A DNA stretch of 8,282 nucleotides. It comes from Gemmatimonadota bacterium (GTDB lineage Bacteria; Latescibacterota; UBA2968; UBA8231). The notes beneath the pieces were generated by a model. It ran no database searches. It was not told where the DNA came from and saw only the letters and a program-made list of their open reading frames with translations. The DNA is taken from NCBI GenBank assembly GCA_026706165.1, contig JAPOZF010000491.1:1-8282 (forward strand). Reading direction: 5' to 3'. Below, one piece after another: positions 1 through 7,080 of this stretch (position 1 is the first letter of the stretch; each line of letters begins with the position of its first letter). Both the position numbers and the translations under genes were made by a program.

Positions 1-1788
1 CGCGACGTTGATCTCCTCGCGGCCCTCGAGATATGCGCGCAGCTCCTCCCTTACGTCCCGCAGGCGGGCTTCGTGCAGCACCAGGGAGCCCTCGAGATGG
101 ACGGCCACTCCGAGGCTCTGCATGGCGCGCAGAATCCTTTCCACCTGCCCCGGGTCGGCCCCCAGCCGCGGCGCCAGCCCCCCGGCGTCGGGTATCTCTT
201 CCAGCTTTGCCTTGTTCAGCTCCGCCTCGATGCGGCCGCGCAGCCTGGTCTCCTCCCCGGTAAAGGAGATCTGGTGGCCGGCGAGGCGCACGGTGATTCC
301 GGAGACGGCGACGCGGCCCTCCCGCTCCTCGCGCTCGAGGATGCGCTCGAACAGCTCCGCCGCCAGCCCGCCGGCGCAGGCCTTGCGCAGCTCCTCGCGG
401 TTCATCCCGGGGCGCAGCGGGTCGGCCTCGTGGAAGGCGGCGAGCCGGGCCCGCATCTCTTCGGCGGTCCGCCGCCAGACCTCCCCCGGGACGACGCAGG
501 GTTCGTTGTCGACCGCGGTGCGCACGAGGTCTCCGGCCTCTTCCATCGCCGCCAGCCGGGCCGAGAGGCGGTCGCCGGCGATGCCGAGATCCCCGGCGAG
601 TCTGCCTTCGCGCGCCAGGGCGTCGCGGCTGAGCCGGACGAGGGGGGCGACCGCGGCGGCCGGCTCGTCGACGTCGAGCCCCTCGAGCGCGGCGGCGACG
701 CCGTCTCCGGAGCCGCTGTGCTTCTCCGGGTGCGGGTTTAGGACGCGGCCCCCGCCGATGGTCAGCGCCGGGGAGTAGCGCCGGATGACGAAGCGGTCTC
801 CCCAGGCGGCGAGGACCGGGGACTCCAGGCGCAGCTGCACCGGCGCCTGTTCCCCCGGCAGCAGGACCTCCCGGTCGAGGAGGACGACGCGGCCCAGCAC
901 CTCCGCGGTGCCGAGGTGCAGGCGCACGCGGGCGCGCTGGACCAGCTCCTTCGGGCAGGAGGCGAGCAGGCGCAGGCGCGCGTCGACCATGAAGGTCGGC
1001 GCGAACACCCCCTCCTCGCACAGCACGTCGCCGCGGCGGATCTCATCCTGCTCGATCCCCGGCAGGTTTACCGCGGCACGGTCCCCGGCGGCGACCGAGG
1101 GGACCGAGCGGCCGTGCTTCTGCAGTCCGCGGACGCGCAGCCGCCTGCCTTCGGGCTGGGCTTCGACAGATCCGCTCCCTTGCAGGTCGCCCGAGAGCAC
1201 GGTGCCGGTGCAGACCATGCCGAACCCCTTGACGACGAAGGCGCGGTCGACCGGCAGCCGGAACGGTCCCTCCGCCCGCCTCTCCCCGGTGGCGGCGGTC
1301 AGCTTCTCGAGGGACTGCCGCAGCTCCCCGACTCCGGCGCCGGTAAGGGCGGAGACCCTGACGACCTCGGCCCCTTCGAGGAACGTCCCGGCGACCAGCT
1401 CGGCGATCTCCTCTTCGACCAGCTGCAGCCAGTCCTCGTCGACGAGGTCGACCTTGTTGACGACGACGATCCCCCGCTCCACGCCGAGCAGCTCGAGCAC
1501 GTCGAGGTGCTCCCGCGACTGCGGCATGACCCCGTCGTCGGCGGCGATCACCATCAGGGCGACGTCGATGGCGCTGACGCCGGCGACCATCGTCTTGACG
1601 AAGCGCTCGTGCCCCGGGACGTCGACGATCGTCGCCTCCTCCCCGAGGAAGGCGAAACCGAGCTCGATGGTGATGCCGCGCGCCTTCTCCTCGGGAGCGC
1701 GGTCGGTGTCGGTGCCGGTGAGGGCCTTGACCAGCAGGGTCTTGCCGTGGTCGATGTGACCGGCGGTTCCAATTACCGTGTGTGCCAT
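1..1788 (-). CDS. selB: Selenocysteine-specific translation elongation factor SelB (3' end cut by window edge)
   Basis: SelB is a cytoplasmic GTPase that carries selenocysteinyl-tRNA(Sec) to the ribosome at in-frame UGA codons marked by a SECIS hairpin. The frame is open from the ATG at 1788 to base 1, giving 596 codons. GTPase motifs are all visible: G1 GHIDHGKT (residues 10-17), G3 DVPGHE (56-61), G4 NKVD (111-114) and G5 SAL (146-148). Domain 2 carries the SelB-like run RLPVDRAFVVKGFGMVCTGT (177-196). From about residue 370 to the edge lie the C-terminal winged-helix repeats that bind SECIS, ending in a segment such as LREELRAYLEGREEINVA. Family members are usually about 610-640 residues, so roughly the last 20-45 are inferred to be missing. 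The ATG fits the canonical MAHTVIGTAGHIDHGKT start, although no good Shine-Dalgarno precedes it. selA or selD are not in the window. EF-Tu is excluded by the winged-helix tail. Confidence 0.97.
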   Translation of the reverse strand, partial: MAHTVIGTAGHIDHGKTLLVKALTGTDTDRAPEEKARGITIELGFAFLGEEATIVDVPGHERFVKTMVAGVSAIDVALMVIAADDGVMPQSREHLDVLELLGVERGIVVVNKVDLVDEDWLQLVEEEIAELVAGTFLEGAEVVRVSALTGAGVGELRQSLEKLTAATGERRAEGPFRLPVDRAFVVKGFGMVCTGTVLSGDLQGSGSVEAQPEGRRLRVRGLQKHGRSVPSVAAGDRAAVNLPGIEQDEIRRGDVLCEEGVFAPTFMVDARLRLLASCPKELVQRARVRLHLGTAEVLGRVVLLDREVLLPGEQAPVQLRLESPVLAAWGDRFVIRRYSPALTIGGGRVLNPHPEKHSGSGDGVAAALEGLDVDEPAAAVAPLVRLSRDALAREGRLAGDLGIAGDRLSARLAAMEEAGDLVRTAVDNEPCVVPGEVWRRTAEEMRARLAAFHEADPLRPGMNREELRKACAGGLAAELFERILEREEREGRVAVSGITVRLAGHQISFTGEETRLRGRIEAELNKAKLEEIPDAGGLAPRLGADPGQVERILRAMQSLGVAVHLEGSLVLHEARLRDVREELRAYLEGREEINVA

Positions 1789-1799
1789 GGGAACGGAGA

Positions 1800-1829
1800 A
1801 AGATAACCGGCGTGGCTCGCCGCCTTCAA
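1800..1829 (-). promoter_or_regulatory. Candidate sigma-70-like promoter for selB
   Basis: On the minus strand a TTGAAG box (forward 1824-1829) and a TATCTT box (forward 1800-1805) are separated by 18 bp. Each matches the sigma-70 consensus at four of six positions. Transcription would start near 1793, only about five bases before the selB ATG, so the message would be almost leaderless. That agrees with the absence of a Shine-Dalgarno, but boxes this weak also arise by chance. Confidence 0.25.
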
Positions 1830-1833
1830 ACCG

Positions 1834-1850
1834 GAATGGGGCGTCCATTC
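1834..1850. repeat. Perfect inverted repeat between the divergent selB and yciO-like genes (operator-like dyad)
   Basis: GAATGG (1834-1839) and CCATTC (1845-1850) form a perfect 6-bp dyad with a 5-bp spacer. It lies in the 99-bp divergent intergenic region, just upstream of the candidate -35 boxes of both genes. Position and symmetry suit a dimeric repressor or activator site, or a small hairpin. No regulator is identified. Confidence 0.4.
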
Positions 1851-1880
1851 TTGATGAGGGGCGCCGGCCGGGGCTTTATT
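1851..1880 (+). promoter_or_regulatory. Candidate promoter for the yciO-like gene, possibly giving a leaderless mRNA
   Basis: TTGATG (1851-1856) and TTTATT (1875-1880) are 18 bp apart, each matching sigma-70 consensus at four of six positions. The predicted start would fall at about 1887-1888, on or beside the ATG at 1888. There is no AGGAG-like sequence at the right distance upstream of that ATG, so a leaderless transcript would explain the missing ribosome binding site. The evidence is weak. Confidence 0.25.
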
Positions 1881-1887
1881 TCCAGCC

Positions 1888-2517
1888 ATGGCGGATGTCC
1901 TGCACATAGACCCCGACCACCTGAAAGGGCGCTGGCTTCGCCGCGCCGCGGAAGTGCTGCGCGGGGGAGGCGTCGTCATCTACCCGACCGACACGATCTA
2001 CGGGTTCGGGTGCGACATCGAGGTGAAGGGGGCCATCGAACGCATCCGCCAGCTCAAGGGACGGGACGCGAAGAAACCGATGTCTTTCATCTGCCCCGAC
2101 CTGACCGCGATCAGCCGCTACGCCCGCGTCACCAACTTCTCGCACCGCATCCTCAAGCGTTTCCTGCCGGGACCTTACACCTTCGTGCTGCCGGCGACCC
2201 GGGAGACGCCGCGGCTGCTGCGCAGCCGGCAGAAGACTGTCGGCATCCGCATCCCCGATCACCCGCTGACCCGGGGCCTTGTCGGAGAGCTCGGCAGCCC
2301 GATTCTCAGCACCAGCGCCAACCGCAGCGAGCAGGAGGTGCTCACCGATCCGCTAGAGCTCGAAAGGGAGTTCGGCTCCCGGGTCGACCTGATCCTCGAG
2401 TGCGGGGTGCTGCCGGTGCAGCCGAGCACCGTCGTCTCCCTCGTGGGGGACCGGATCGAGGTGCTGCGGGAAGGCCGGGGGGACGTCGAGTTCTTCAGGG
2501 AACAGGAGAGTTCGTAA
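1888..2517 (+). CDS. L-threonylcarbamoyladenylate synthase family protein, YciO-like (TsaC/Sua5/YrdC fold)
   Basis: A 209-residue protein of the YrdC/Sua5 fold, close to the usual size of E. coli YciO. TsaC/Sua5 members make threonylcarbamoyl-AMP from threonine, bicarbonate and ATP for t6A37 modification of ANN-decoding tRNAs. Visible motifs are PTDTIYG (33-39), KGRDAKKP (57-64, the basic nucleotide-binding motif), LPGPYTF (93-99), STSAN (141-145), PSTVV (179-183) and REGRGDV (194-200). The N-terminal pattern HIDPDHLKGR and the overall layout follow YciO more than TsaC, yet it keeps the SAN and KxR...KP motifs linked to TsaC activity. Whether it makes t6A here or does a separate YciO job cannot be settled from sequence. 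The ATG at 1888 is chosen because the homologous N-terminus starts there; no clear ribosome binding site precedes it. It is divergent from selB and 62 bp ahead of the sppA-like gene. Confidence 0.92.
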   Translation: MADVLHIDPDHLKGRWLRRAAEVLRGGGVVIYPTDTIYGFGCDIEVKGAIERIRQLKGRDAKKPMSFICPDLTAISRYARVTNFSHRILKRFLPGPYTFVLPATRETPRLLRSRQKTVGIRIPDHPLTRGLVGELGSPILSTSANRSEQEVLTDPLELEREFGSRVDLILECGVLPVQPSTVVSLVGDRIEVLREGRGDVEFFREQESS

Positions 2518-2579
2518 TCCCCTGCCTTCCTGCCCCGAGGCAGCCACCCCAGGTCCCCGCCAGCCCGGGGCTTTGGCGA

Positions 2580-5117
2580 ATGCATGCTGTTCGCGCGCTC
2601 CTTGCCGCGCTCCCGTCAGTCATTGCCGGCGCGACGATTCCGCCCGGCCTCAGTCCCGGCCGCCTTTCGAAAGCCGTGATCGCGGTCCTGCTGGCCGCGG
2701 CTTCGTCCGGGGGGGCCGGCAGTTCTGACCCTGTCCGACCCTTCGCGCCCTACGCCGGGCGCAGCGAGTTCATGCCCGCGGTCCCCGGGGCGAACGGCGG
2801 TCTCTACGGCTTCGTAAACCCCGCGGTTCTCACCCACGTCCGCGGCCTGGAGTCGACCTTCGCCTGGTCCGACCGCGGCTCCGGGGGCGGCAATGAATGG
2901 GGGACGTTCACCGCCCTCCCCGGGATCGGTTTCGGCCTCCTGCGGCGGTCGCTGAACGACCGCGGCAAGTGGGAGGTGGACGAGTACCGGCTCGCCATCT
3001 CCGGAGGTGACCGCGCCGCCAGCTTCGGCGCCGGTTTCGGCTGGGGAAGAGGCCCGCGCACCCTGCGGCCTGAGAGCCTGTTCTCCCTCGGCTCGCTGCT
3101 GCGGCCTTCCCCCCGCCTTTCTCTCGGCCTCACCTGGACCTCCGACCTGCGGGCCCGGGCCCGGGAAGCTGCGGTGGACGTCGGGGTACGGCCCCTGGGG
3201 TCGCCGCGCCTCACCCTTTTCGCCGACGCGGCGGCAGCCAACGACAGGGCCGGGGGCGACCGCTTCTGGAGCGCCGGCGCCGCCTTCGAGCTGTGGCACG
3301 GCCTCGCGCTCAGCGCCCGCTACCGCAACGACCGCTTCGCGGCCGTCGGTCTGCGGTTCGGGCTCGGGGACAGCGCCGTGCAGACCGGAAGCCTGGTCGA
3401 TCTGGACGGCGACGGCGGCGAGAGCCCGCGCGGCCTGTACTCGGTCAGTCTCGCCGGTTTCCAGGGCGACGGCATGTCCCCGTTGAAACGGGTGCGCCCG
3501 CGCTACCTGCACATGAAGCTCAACGGTCCGGTGAGGTACCGCCGCCACGCCCTGTTCGACGGCTCGCGCACCCTGATCTCCCTGCTTTCCCTGATCGAGC
3601 GCGCCCGCACCGATCCCGGGATCGGGGGCGTCGCCCTCAACCTCTCGGGGATTCGCATCGGCTACGAGAACAGTTGGGAGCTGCGGCAGCAGCTTCAGGC
3701 GCTGCGCGACGACGGCAAACGGGTGGTGATCTACATCGACAACGCCGGCCTGCGCCTCTATCACCTCGCCTCGGTCGCCGACCGCATACTCCTCGACCCC
3801 TCCGGCCTGCTCATGCTCGAGGGTTTCGTCGCCGGCGGCACCTACCTCAAGGGAGCGCTCGACCGCATCGGGATCGGCGTCGAGGAGCTGCGCTACCGGG
3901 AGTACAAGTCCGCCATGGAGACGCTGGTCCGCGACTCGATGTCGAAGGCCGACAGGGAGCAGTGGCAGGCCTTCCTCGACGATCTTTACTCGCGGGCGCG
4001 CGCCGACATCGCCGCGGCTCGCGGTCTCGAGGAGGTGAAGGTCGACCGTCTCGTCGACGAGGTCACCCTGTTCCTGCCCGAGGACGCCCGGGCTCACGGA
4101 CTCGTCGACACCCTGGCGCGCTGGGATGCCGTCGATGCCGCCATCGAGTCCCTCGAGGGCCGGGCCGTCGCCGAGGCCGGGCCCGCCTCGCTGGCGCCGC
4201 GGCGCGACCGCTCCTGGGGTGAGCCCCCGCGCCTCGCGGTGCTCTACGCACTCGGTGTCTGCGCCATGGATTCCGGCATCGGCGCCCGCCGGCTGGTCGC
4301 CGATATCGAGCGCGTGCGCGAGGACGGCCGCGTCAGGGCGGTGGTCCTGCGCGTCGACTCCCCCGGAGGGGAGGTGCTGGCCTCCGACCTCGTCGGCGAC
4401 GCGGTGCGCCGCCTGAAGGAGGAGAAGCCGGTGATCGTCTCGCAGGGGGCGGTCGCCGCCTCGGGGGGATACTGGATCTCGATGTACGCCGACAGCATCG
4501 TCGCCGCACCGGTGACCCTGACCGGGTCGATCGGCGTGATTTTCGGCTGGTTCTACAACCGCGGACTCAAGGAAAAGCTCGGCCTCTCGACCGATCGCGT
4601 GCAGGCGGGGGCGCGCGCCGACCTGCCGTTCGGCATGCAGCTTCCTCTCCTCGGAACGCTGCCGGACCGCAATCTCCGGGAGGAGGAGCGCGCCATCGTC
4701 TCCGCGGCGATCGGCTCCACCTACGACCGCTTCGTCGGGAAGGTGGCCGCCGCCCGCGGGCGGCCGGCCGAAGCGATCGAGGCGGTCGCCAGGGGGCGCA
4801 TCTGGTCCGGATCGCAGGCTGTGGAGGCCGGGCTCGTGGACGAACTCGGGGGACTCATGACCGCCCTGCGCCTCGCCAGGGAACGCGCCGGGCTGAGGCC
4901 GGACCGGCCCGTGGTAATCGACGAGCTCCCCAGGCTTGGGCTGATCGACTGGGACCGGCTCGCCCCGAGGCTGATCGGCCAGGAGCTGCCGGTCAGCGCT
5001 TACCGGGGTTTCGGGAAGCAGCTGCTGTTCCGCCTCCAGCGCAGCGGACAGCCGCTGCTGCTCGGAGCCGAGCGCACCACCTCGTGGTACCTGCGGGAGG
5101 GACTGCTCGCCGAATGA
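2580..5117 (+). CDS. sppA: Signal peptide peptidase SppA (S49, 67K-type) with an extra N-terminal barrel-like domain
   Basis: SppA is an envelope serine protease that degrades cleaved signal peptides and other small membrane-associated peptides with a Ser-Lys dyad. This 845-residue protein has two S49 domains, about 308-540 and 549-770. The candidate general base is K443, in YKSAMETLVRDSMS, matching the E. coli Lys209 region. The candidate nucleophile is S628, in AASGGYW, matching the Ser409 region. RVDSPGG (591-597) and TGSIGV (648-653) are further family signatures. E. coli SppA has 618 residues; the surplus here is N-terminal. Residues about 60-265 hold NPA (80-82) and repeated short amphipathic, glycine-rich beta segments such as LTLFADAAAA and LALSARYRND, resembling an outer-membrane barrel module. 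Hydrophobic stretches at about 6-19 and 32-43 would serve as signal or anchor. The start is uncertain: ATG 2580 lacks a good ribosome binding site, and GTG 2676 is an alternative close to the second stretch. It lies 62 bp after the yciO-like gene, possibly co-transcribed. Confidence 0.94.
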   Translation: MHAVRALLAALPSVIAGATIPPGLSPGRLSKAVIAVLLAAASSGGAGSSDPVRPFAPYAGRSEFMPAVPGANGGLYGFVNPAVLTHVRGLESTFAWSDRGSGGGNEWGTFTALPGIGFGLLRRSLNDRGKWEVDEYRLAISGGDRAASFGAGFGWGRGPRTLRPESLFSLGSLLRPSPRLSLGLTWTSDLRARAREAAVDVGVRPLGSPRLTLFADAAAANDRAGGDRFWSAGAAFELWHGLALSARYRNDRFAAVGLRFGLGDSAVQTGSLVDLDGDGGESPRGLYSVSLAGFQGDGMSPLKRVRPRYLHMKLNGPVRYRRHALFDGSRTLISLLSLIERARTDPGIGGVALNLSGIRIGYENSWELRQQLQALRDDGKRVVIYIDNAGLRLYHLASVADRILLDPSGLLMLEGFVAGGTYLKGALDRIGIGVEELRYREYKSAMETLVRDSMSKADREQWQAFLDDLYSRARADIAAARGLEEVKVDRLVDEVTLFLPEDARAHGLVDTLARWDAVDAAIESLEGRAVAEAGPASLAPRRDRSWGEPPRLAVLYALGVCAMDSGIGARRLVADIERVREDGRVRAVVLRVDSPGGEVLASDLVGDAVRRLKEEKPVIVSQGAVAASGGYWISMYADSIVAAPVTLTGSIGVIFGWFYNRGLKEKLGLSTDRVQAGARADLPFGMQLPLLGTLPDRNLREEERAIVSAAIGSTYDRFVGKVAAARGRPAEAIEAVARGRIWSGSQAVEAGLVDELGGLMTALRLARERAGLRPDRPVVIDELPRLGLIDWDRLAPRLIGQELPVSAYRGFGKQLLFRLQRSGQPLLLGAERTTSWYLREGLLAE

Positions 5118-5141
5118 GGAGGACGCTTGCCCCGGGCTCAC

Positions 5142-5149
5142 GGAGGAAA
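5142..5149 (+). promoter_or_regulatory. Strong Shine-Dalgarno 25 bp after sppA
   Basis: GGAGGAAA lies six bases (counted from GGAGG) upstream of an ATG at 5153. This is the best ribosome binding site on the plus strand of this window, and it stands right after the sppA stop codon, where a co-transcribed next gene would be expected. It now leads only into a 37-codon frame. Confidence 0.5.
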
Positions 5150-5152
5150 CCC

Positions 5153-5266
5153 ATGTCTGAGCACCCCCAGGCAACCTGCGTAGTGATTCGCCCCCGGAAG
5201 CTTGCGAAGGCGGACAGGCACTCGCCGGTCTGCGCCGGAGACTTTCCGCGCCGGCTTTGCCCATAG
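5153..5266 (+). CDS. Possible 37-residue small protein or 5' remnant of a lost gene
   Basis: The frame runs from ATG 5153 to TAG 5264-5266. The product starts MSEHPQATCVVIRPRKLAKA, is basic, contains three cysteines (residues 9, 27, 36) and shows no membrane segment or known motif. The only strong argument for it is the well-spaced GGAGG in front. Either it is a real small protein at the end of the sppA transcript, or it is the stump of a longer gene whose remainder was removed when the low-GC gene beginning at 5297 arrived. It could also be chance. No homolog is recognised. Confidence 0.25.
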   Translation: MSEHPQATCVVIRPRKLAKADRHSPVCAGDFPRRLCP

Positions 5267-5284
5267 CATTGGCCGGTGTAGAAT
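5257..5284 (+). promoter_or_regulatory. Candidate sigma-70-like promoter for the accessory gene
   Basis: TTGCCC (5257-5262, four of six) and TAGAAT (5279-5284, five of six) are separated by 16 bp. Transcription would start near 5291, only about six bases before the first ATG at 5297. That would leave a nearly leaderless message and would cut off the TGAGG (5284-5288) that could otherwise act as ribosome binding site. Either the true start codon is further in, or the promoter is elsewhere. Confidence 0.35.
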
Positions 5285-5296
5285 GAGGCCGGTTCG

Positions 5297-7003
5297 ATGA
5301 TGCCGTACAACACGTCATTGGCAGATCAGTTGCGTCCCGTGCAGAGGCATATGCACGAGCAGTACTCGTATGTGATGCCGGTCAGCCAGATCTCCGTCAC
5401 GATCAGCCCATGCGGAAAAAACGACCTCTTGGCAGCGGCTCGGCAGAGAGTCCTGCAATGGATAGCCCAGCGCGTCGGGCAACCGCTCCCCGCGGAGGCC
5501 AGGAGGGGAAACTCCTTCGAGACCGAGAAAATCGGGGCGCAGTACGCCGCGGCCGTGCTCCTGGACGATCTGGCCGTGTGGGGTGCCCGGCTCGATGATG
5601 CCGACAGGTCCATTCCGCAACTCACCTGGGTTACGGAGGTCGGGCTGAAGCGGTTGCCGGACCGGTCAATCGCCGTCAGCGCCCGCCTCGTGTGTACCGG
5701 GCGCGGGCTGGACAACTTCGTCATCGAGTGGTCGGTTCCCGATATCATCCGGCCAATCGCCGCCCTTGGCCCCGCCTCGCTGGACAGTCGTCGGCTGGCC
5801 GTATCCGTTGAAGGGACGGATTCCCGGACAATCCGTCCGCATCCATGGCTGGTTTCCGTCGACGAAGTTCAGTCGCTGTGCGACCTGATCCGCGACCCCC
5901 GCCGCCGGGCGCCGGTAATTGTCGCGTCGCTCCCGGTCGCCTGCACCGATGCAAGACAAGCGTCGCTGCCGGTTGACATTCTATGCCGCAGGACGTTTGG
6001 CGCCGCCCACACAGCGGTCCTCACCGGGCCGGCGACCTTCCGCCTGACCGATGAATTCGGGAAGGAGTTTTCCGTATACAACGGGGCCGTCAGAAACTAC
6101 CGGCCGAATTTCAACCCGGAGGTGGATGAACCGCACCAACACCCGTTTGCCTTGGCCCGCCGCATCCAGACCTGGGACGGAGGATCTGCCGGGTACGCGA
6201 AATTCCTGGCCGGCAACATACTGAAGGACACATTCAAGCGTTCGGATTCCGACAGCGATCCCCCCTCCTTTGCCCAACTTCGACGGCTGGCAGCGGAGCG
6301 CCGAATAAGGCGCGCCAGGGAGACCAATGCGACCATGGCAGAAAGGCTCGAACTCGCCGATGCCCGGATCGTCGAACTCCATTCCGAGCGCGAAGAGATG
6401 GAAGAGACCTTCGAAGGCGTCCTGAAATCCACGGAAGAGGAGCGTGACGAAGCCCGGGCAAAGGCCGAAACGGCGATTCAGCGCGCCCTGAACCTGCGCG
6501 CCCGCCTCGAGATGCTCGAAGAAGCGCTGAGGCAGGGATCAGGCCCGAAAGAGCCGGAGATTCCAACCGTCCTGAATGGTTTTGAGCAGTGGTGCGACGG
6601 CCACCTTGCAGGATCTGTCGAAGTCCTGCCGCGAGCCAAAAACGCCGCCAAAAAAAGCATCTACCAGGACCCGTCCTTCCTGTACAAAGCCCTGCTTCTG
6701 CTCCGGGACTATTACGTTCCCATGCGGCGGTTCGGATCTGGCAGGGTGCACGCCTACAAGCAGGCTTGTCAGAACCTGAACATCGAGGAGACCCCGACCT
6801 TGGGCGGCACGGGGTACGGAGAGCACGGCGACATGTACCGCGTTCGCTATGCCGGTCAGCCGCGCCTGCTCGACCGGCACCTGAAGAAGGGCAGCGCCAG
6901 GGACGCGCGCCGCTGTTTCCGGCTGTATTTCTTCTGGGACGAGGACTCGGAGCAGGCCGTTGTAGGATGGCTTCCGACGCACCTGGAAACGCGAAAGGGC
7001 TAG
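5297..7003 (+). CDS. Unrecognised accessory protein, 568 aa: alpha/beta N-terminal region, central coiled coil, basic C-terminal domain
   Basis: I do not recognise this protein. Three parts are visible. Residues about 30-310 look like a folded alpha/beta region, with conserved-looking runs AVLLDDLAVWGARLDD (85-101), WVTEVGLKRL (111-120), RAPVIVASLP (204-213) and FSVYNGAVRNYRP (258-270). Residues about 326-415 are charged and heptad-like, predicting a long coiled coil and therefore oligomerisation or a spacer. Residues about 425-568 form a compact domain with DRHLKKGSARDARRCFRLYF (526-545) and VVGWLPTHL (555-563), which resembles a small basic beta-sheet, conceivably an RNA-binding or RelE-like fold. 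There is no signal peptide, transmembrane segment, Walker A or evident known nuclease motif, so it is probably cytoplasmic. GC is about 55-58% in three sampled 60-base stretches, against 68-73% in sampled sppA and SDR stretches, suggesting horizontal acquisition. ATGs at 5297 and 5300 are both possible starts, with TGAGG at 5284-5288; later in-frame ATGs at residues 19 and 27 are also possible. A standalone defence or toxin-like role is a guess. Confidence 0.85.
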   Translation: MMPYNTSLADQLRPVQRHMHEQYSYVMPVSQISVTISPCGKNDLLAAARQRVLQWIAQRVGQPLPAEARRGNSFETEKIGAQYAAAVLLDDLAVWGARLDDADRSIPQLTWVTEVGLKRLPDRSIAVSARLVCTGRGLDNFVIEWSVPDIIRPIAALGPASLDSRRLAVSVEGTDSRTIRPHPWLVSVDEVQSLCDLIRDPRRRAPVIVASLPVACTDARQASLPVDILCRRTFGAAHTAVLTGPATFRLTDEFGKEFSVYNGAVRNYRPNFNPEVDEPHQHPFALARRIQTWDGGSAGYAKFLAGNILKDTFKRSDSDSDPPSFAQLRRLAAERRIRRARETNATMAERLELADARIVELHSEREEMEETFEGVLKSTEEERDEARAKAETAIQRALNLRARLEMLEEALRQGSGPKEPEIPTVLNGFEQWCDGHLAGSVEVLPRAKNAAKKSIYQDPSFLYKALLLLRDYYVPMRRFGSGRVHAYKQACQNLNIEETPTLGGTGYGEHGDMYRVRYAGQPRLLDRHLKKGSARDARRCFRLYFFWDEDSEQAVVGWLPTHLETRKG

Positions 7004-7080
7004 CGTCCCGCAGCAGAGACAGATTTCCAAAATGGGATGCCGGGGCGCCCGGCTCGCAAGGCGCCTGAGCGAGTCGCGCC

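Noticed and set aside
8..1806. Several plus-strand open frames of 220-324 codons
   Set aside because: All lie opposite selB, whose minus-strand product has complete GTPase and domain 2 motifs. They are low-complexity shadow frames.
1782..2579. Upstream extension of the sppA frame that would give a 1111-residue protein
   Set aside because: This stretch overlaps the yciO-like gene in another frame, has no recognisable domain, and no homologous SppA would start there. It is an accidental open frame.
2616..5318. A 900-codon open frame on the minus strand
   Set aside because: It lies antisense to sppA, is rich in Pro, Gly and Arg without any motif, and is the kind of open shadow frame expected opposite a GC-rich gene. 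SppA carries intact family motifs on the plus strand.
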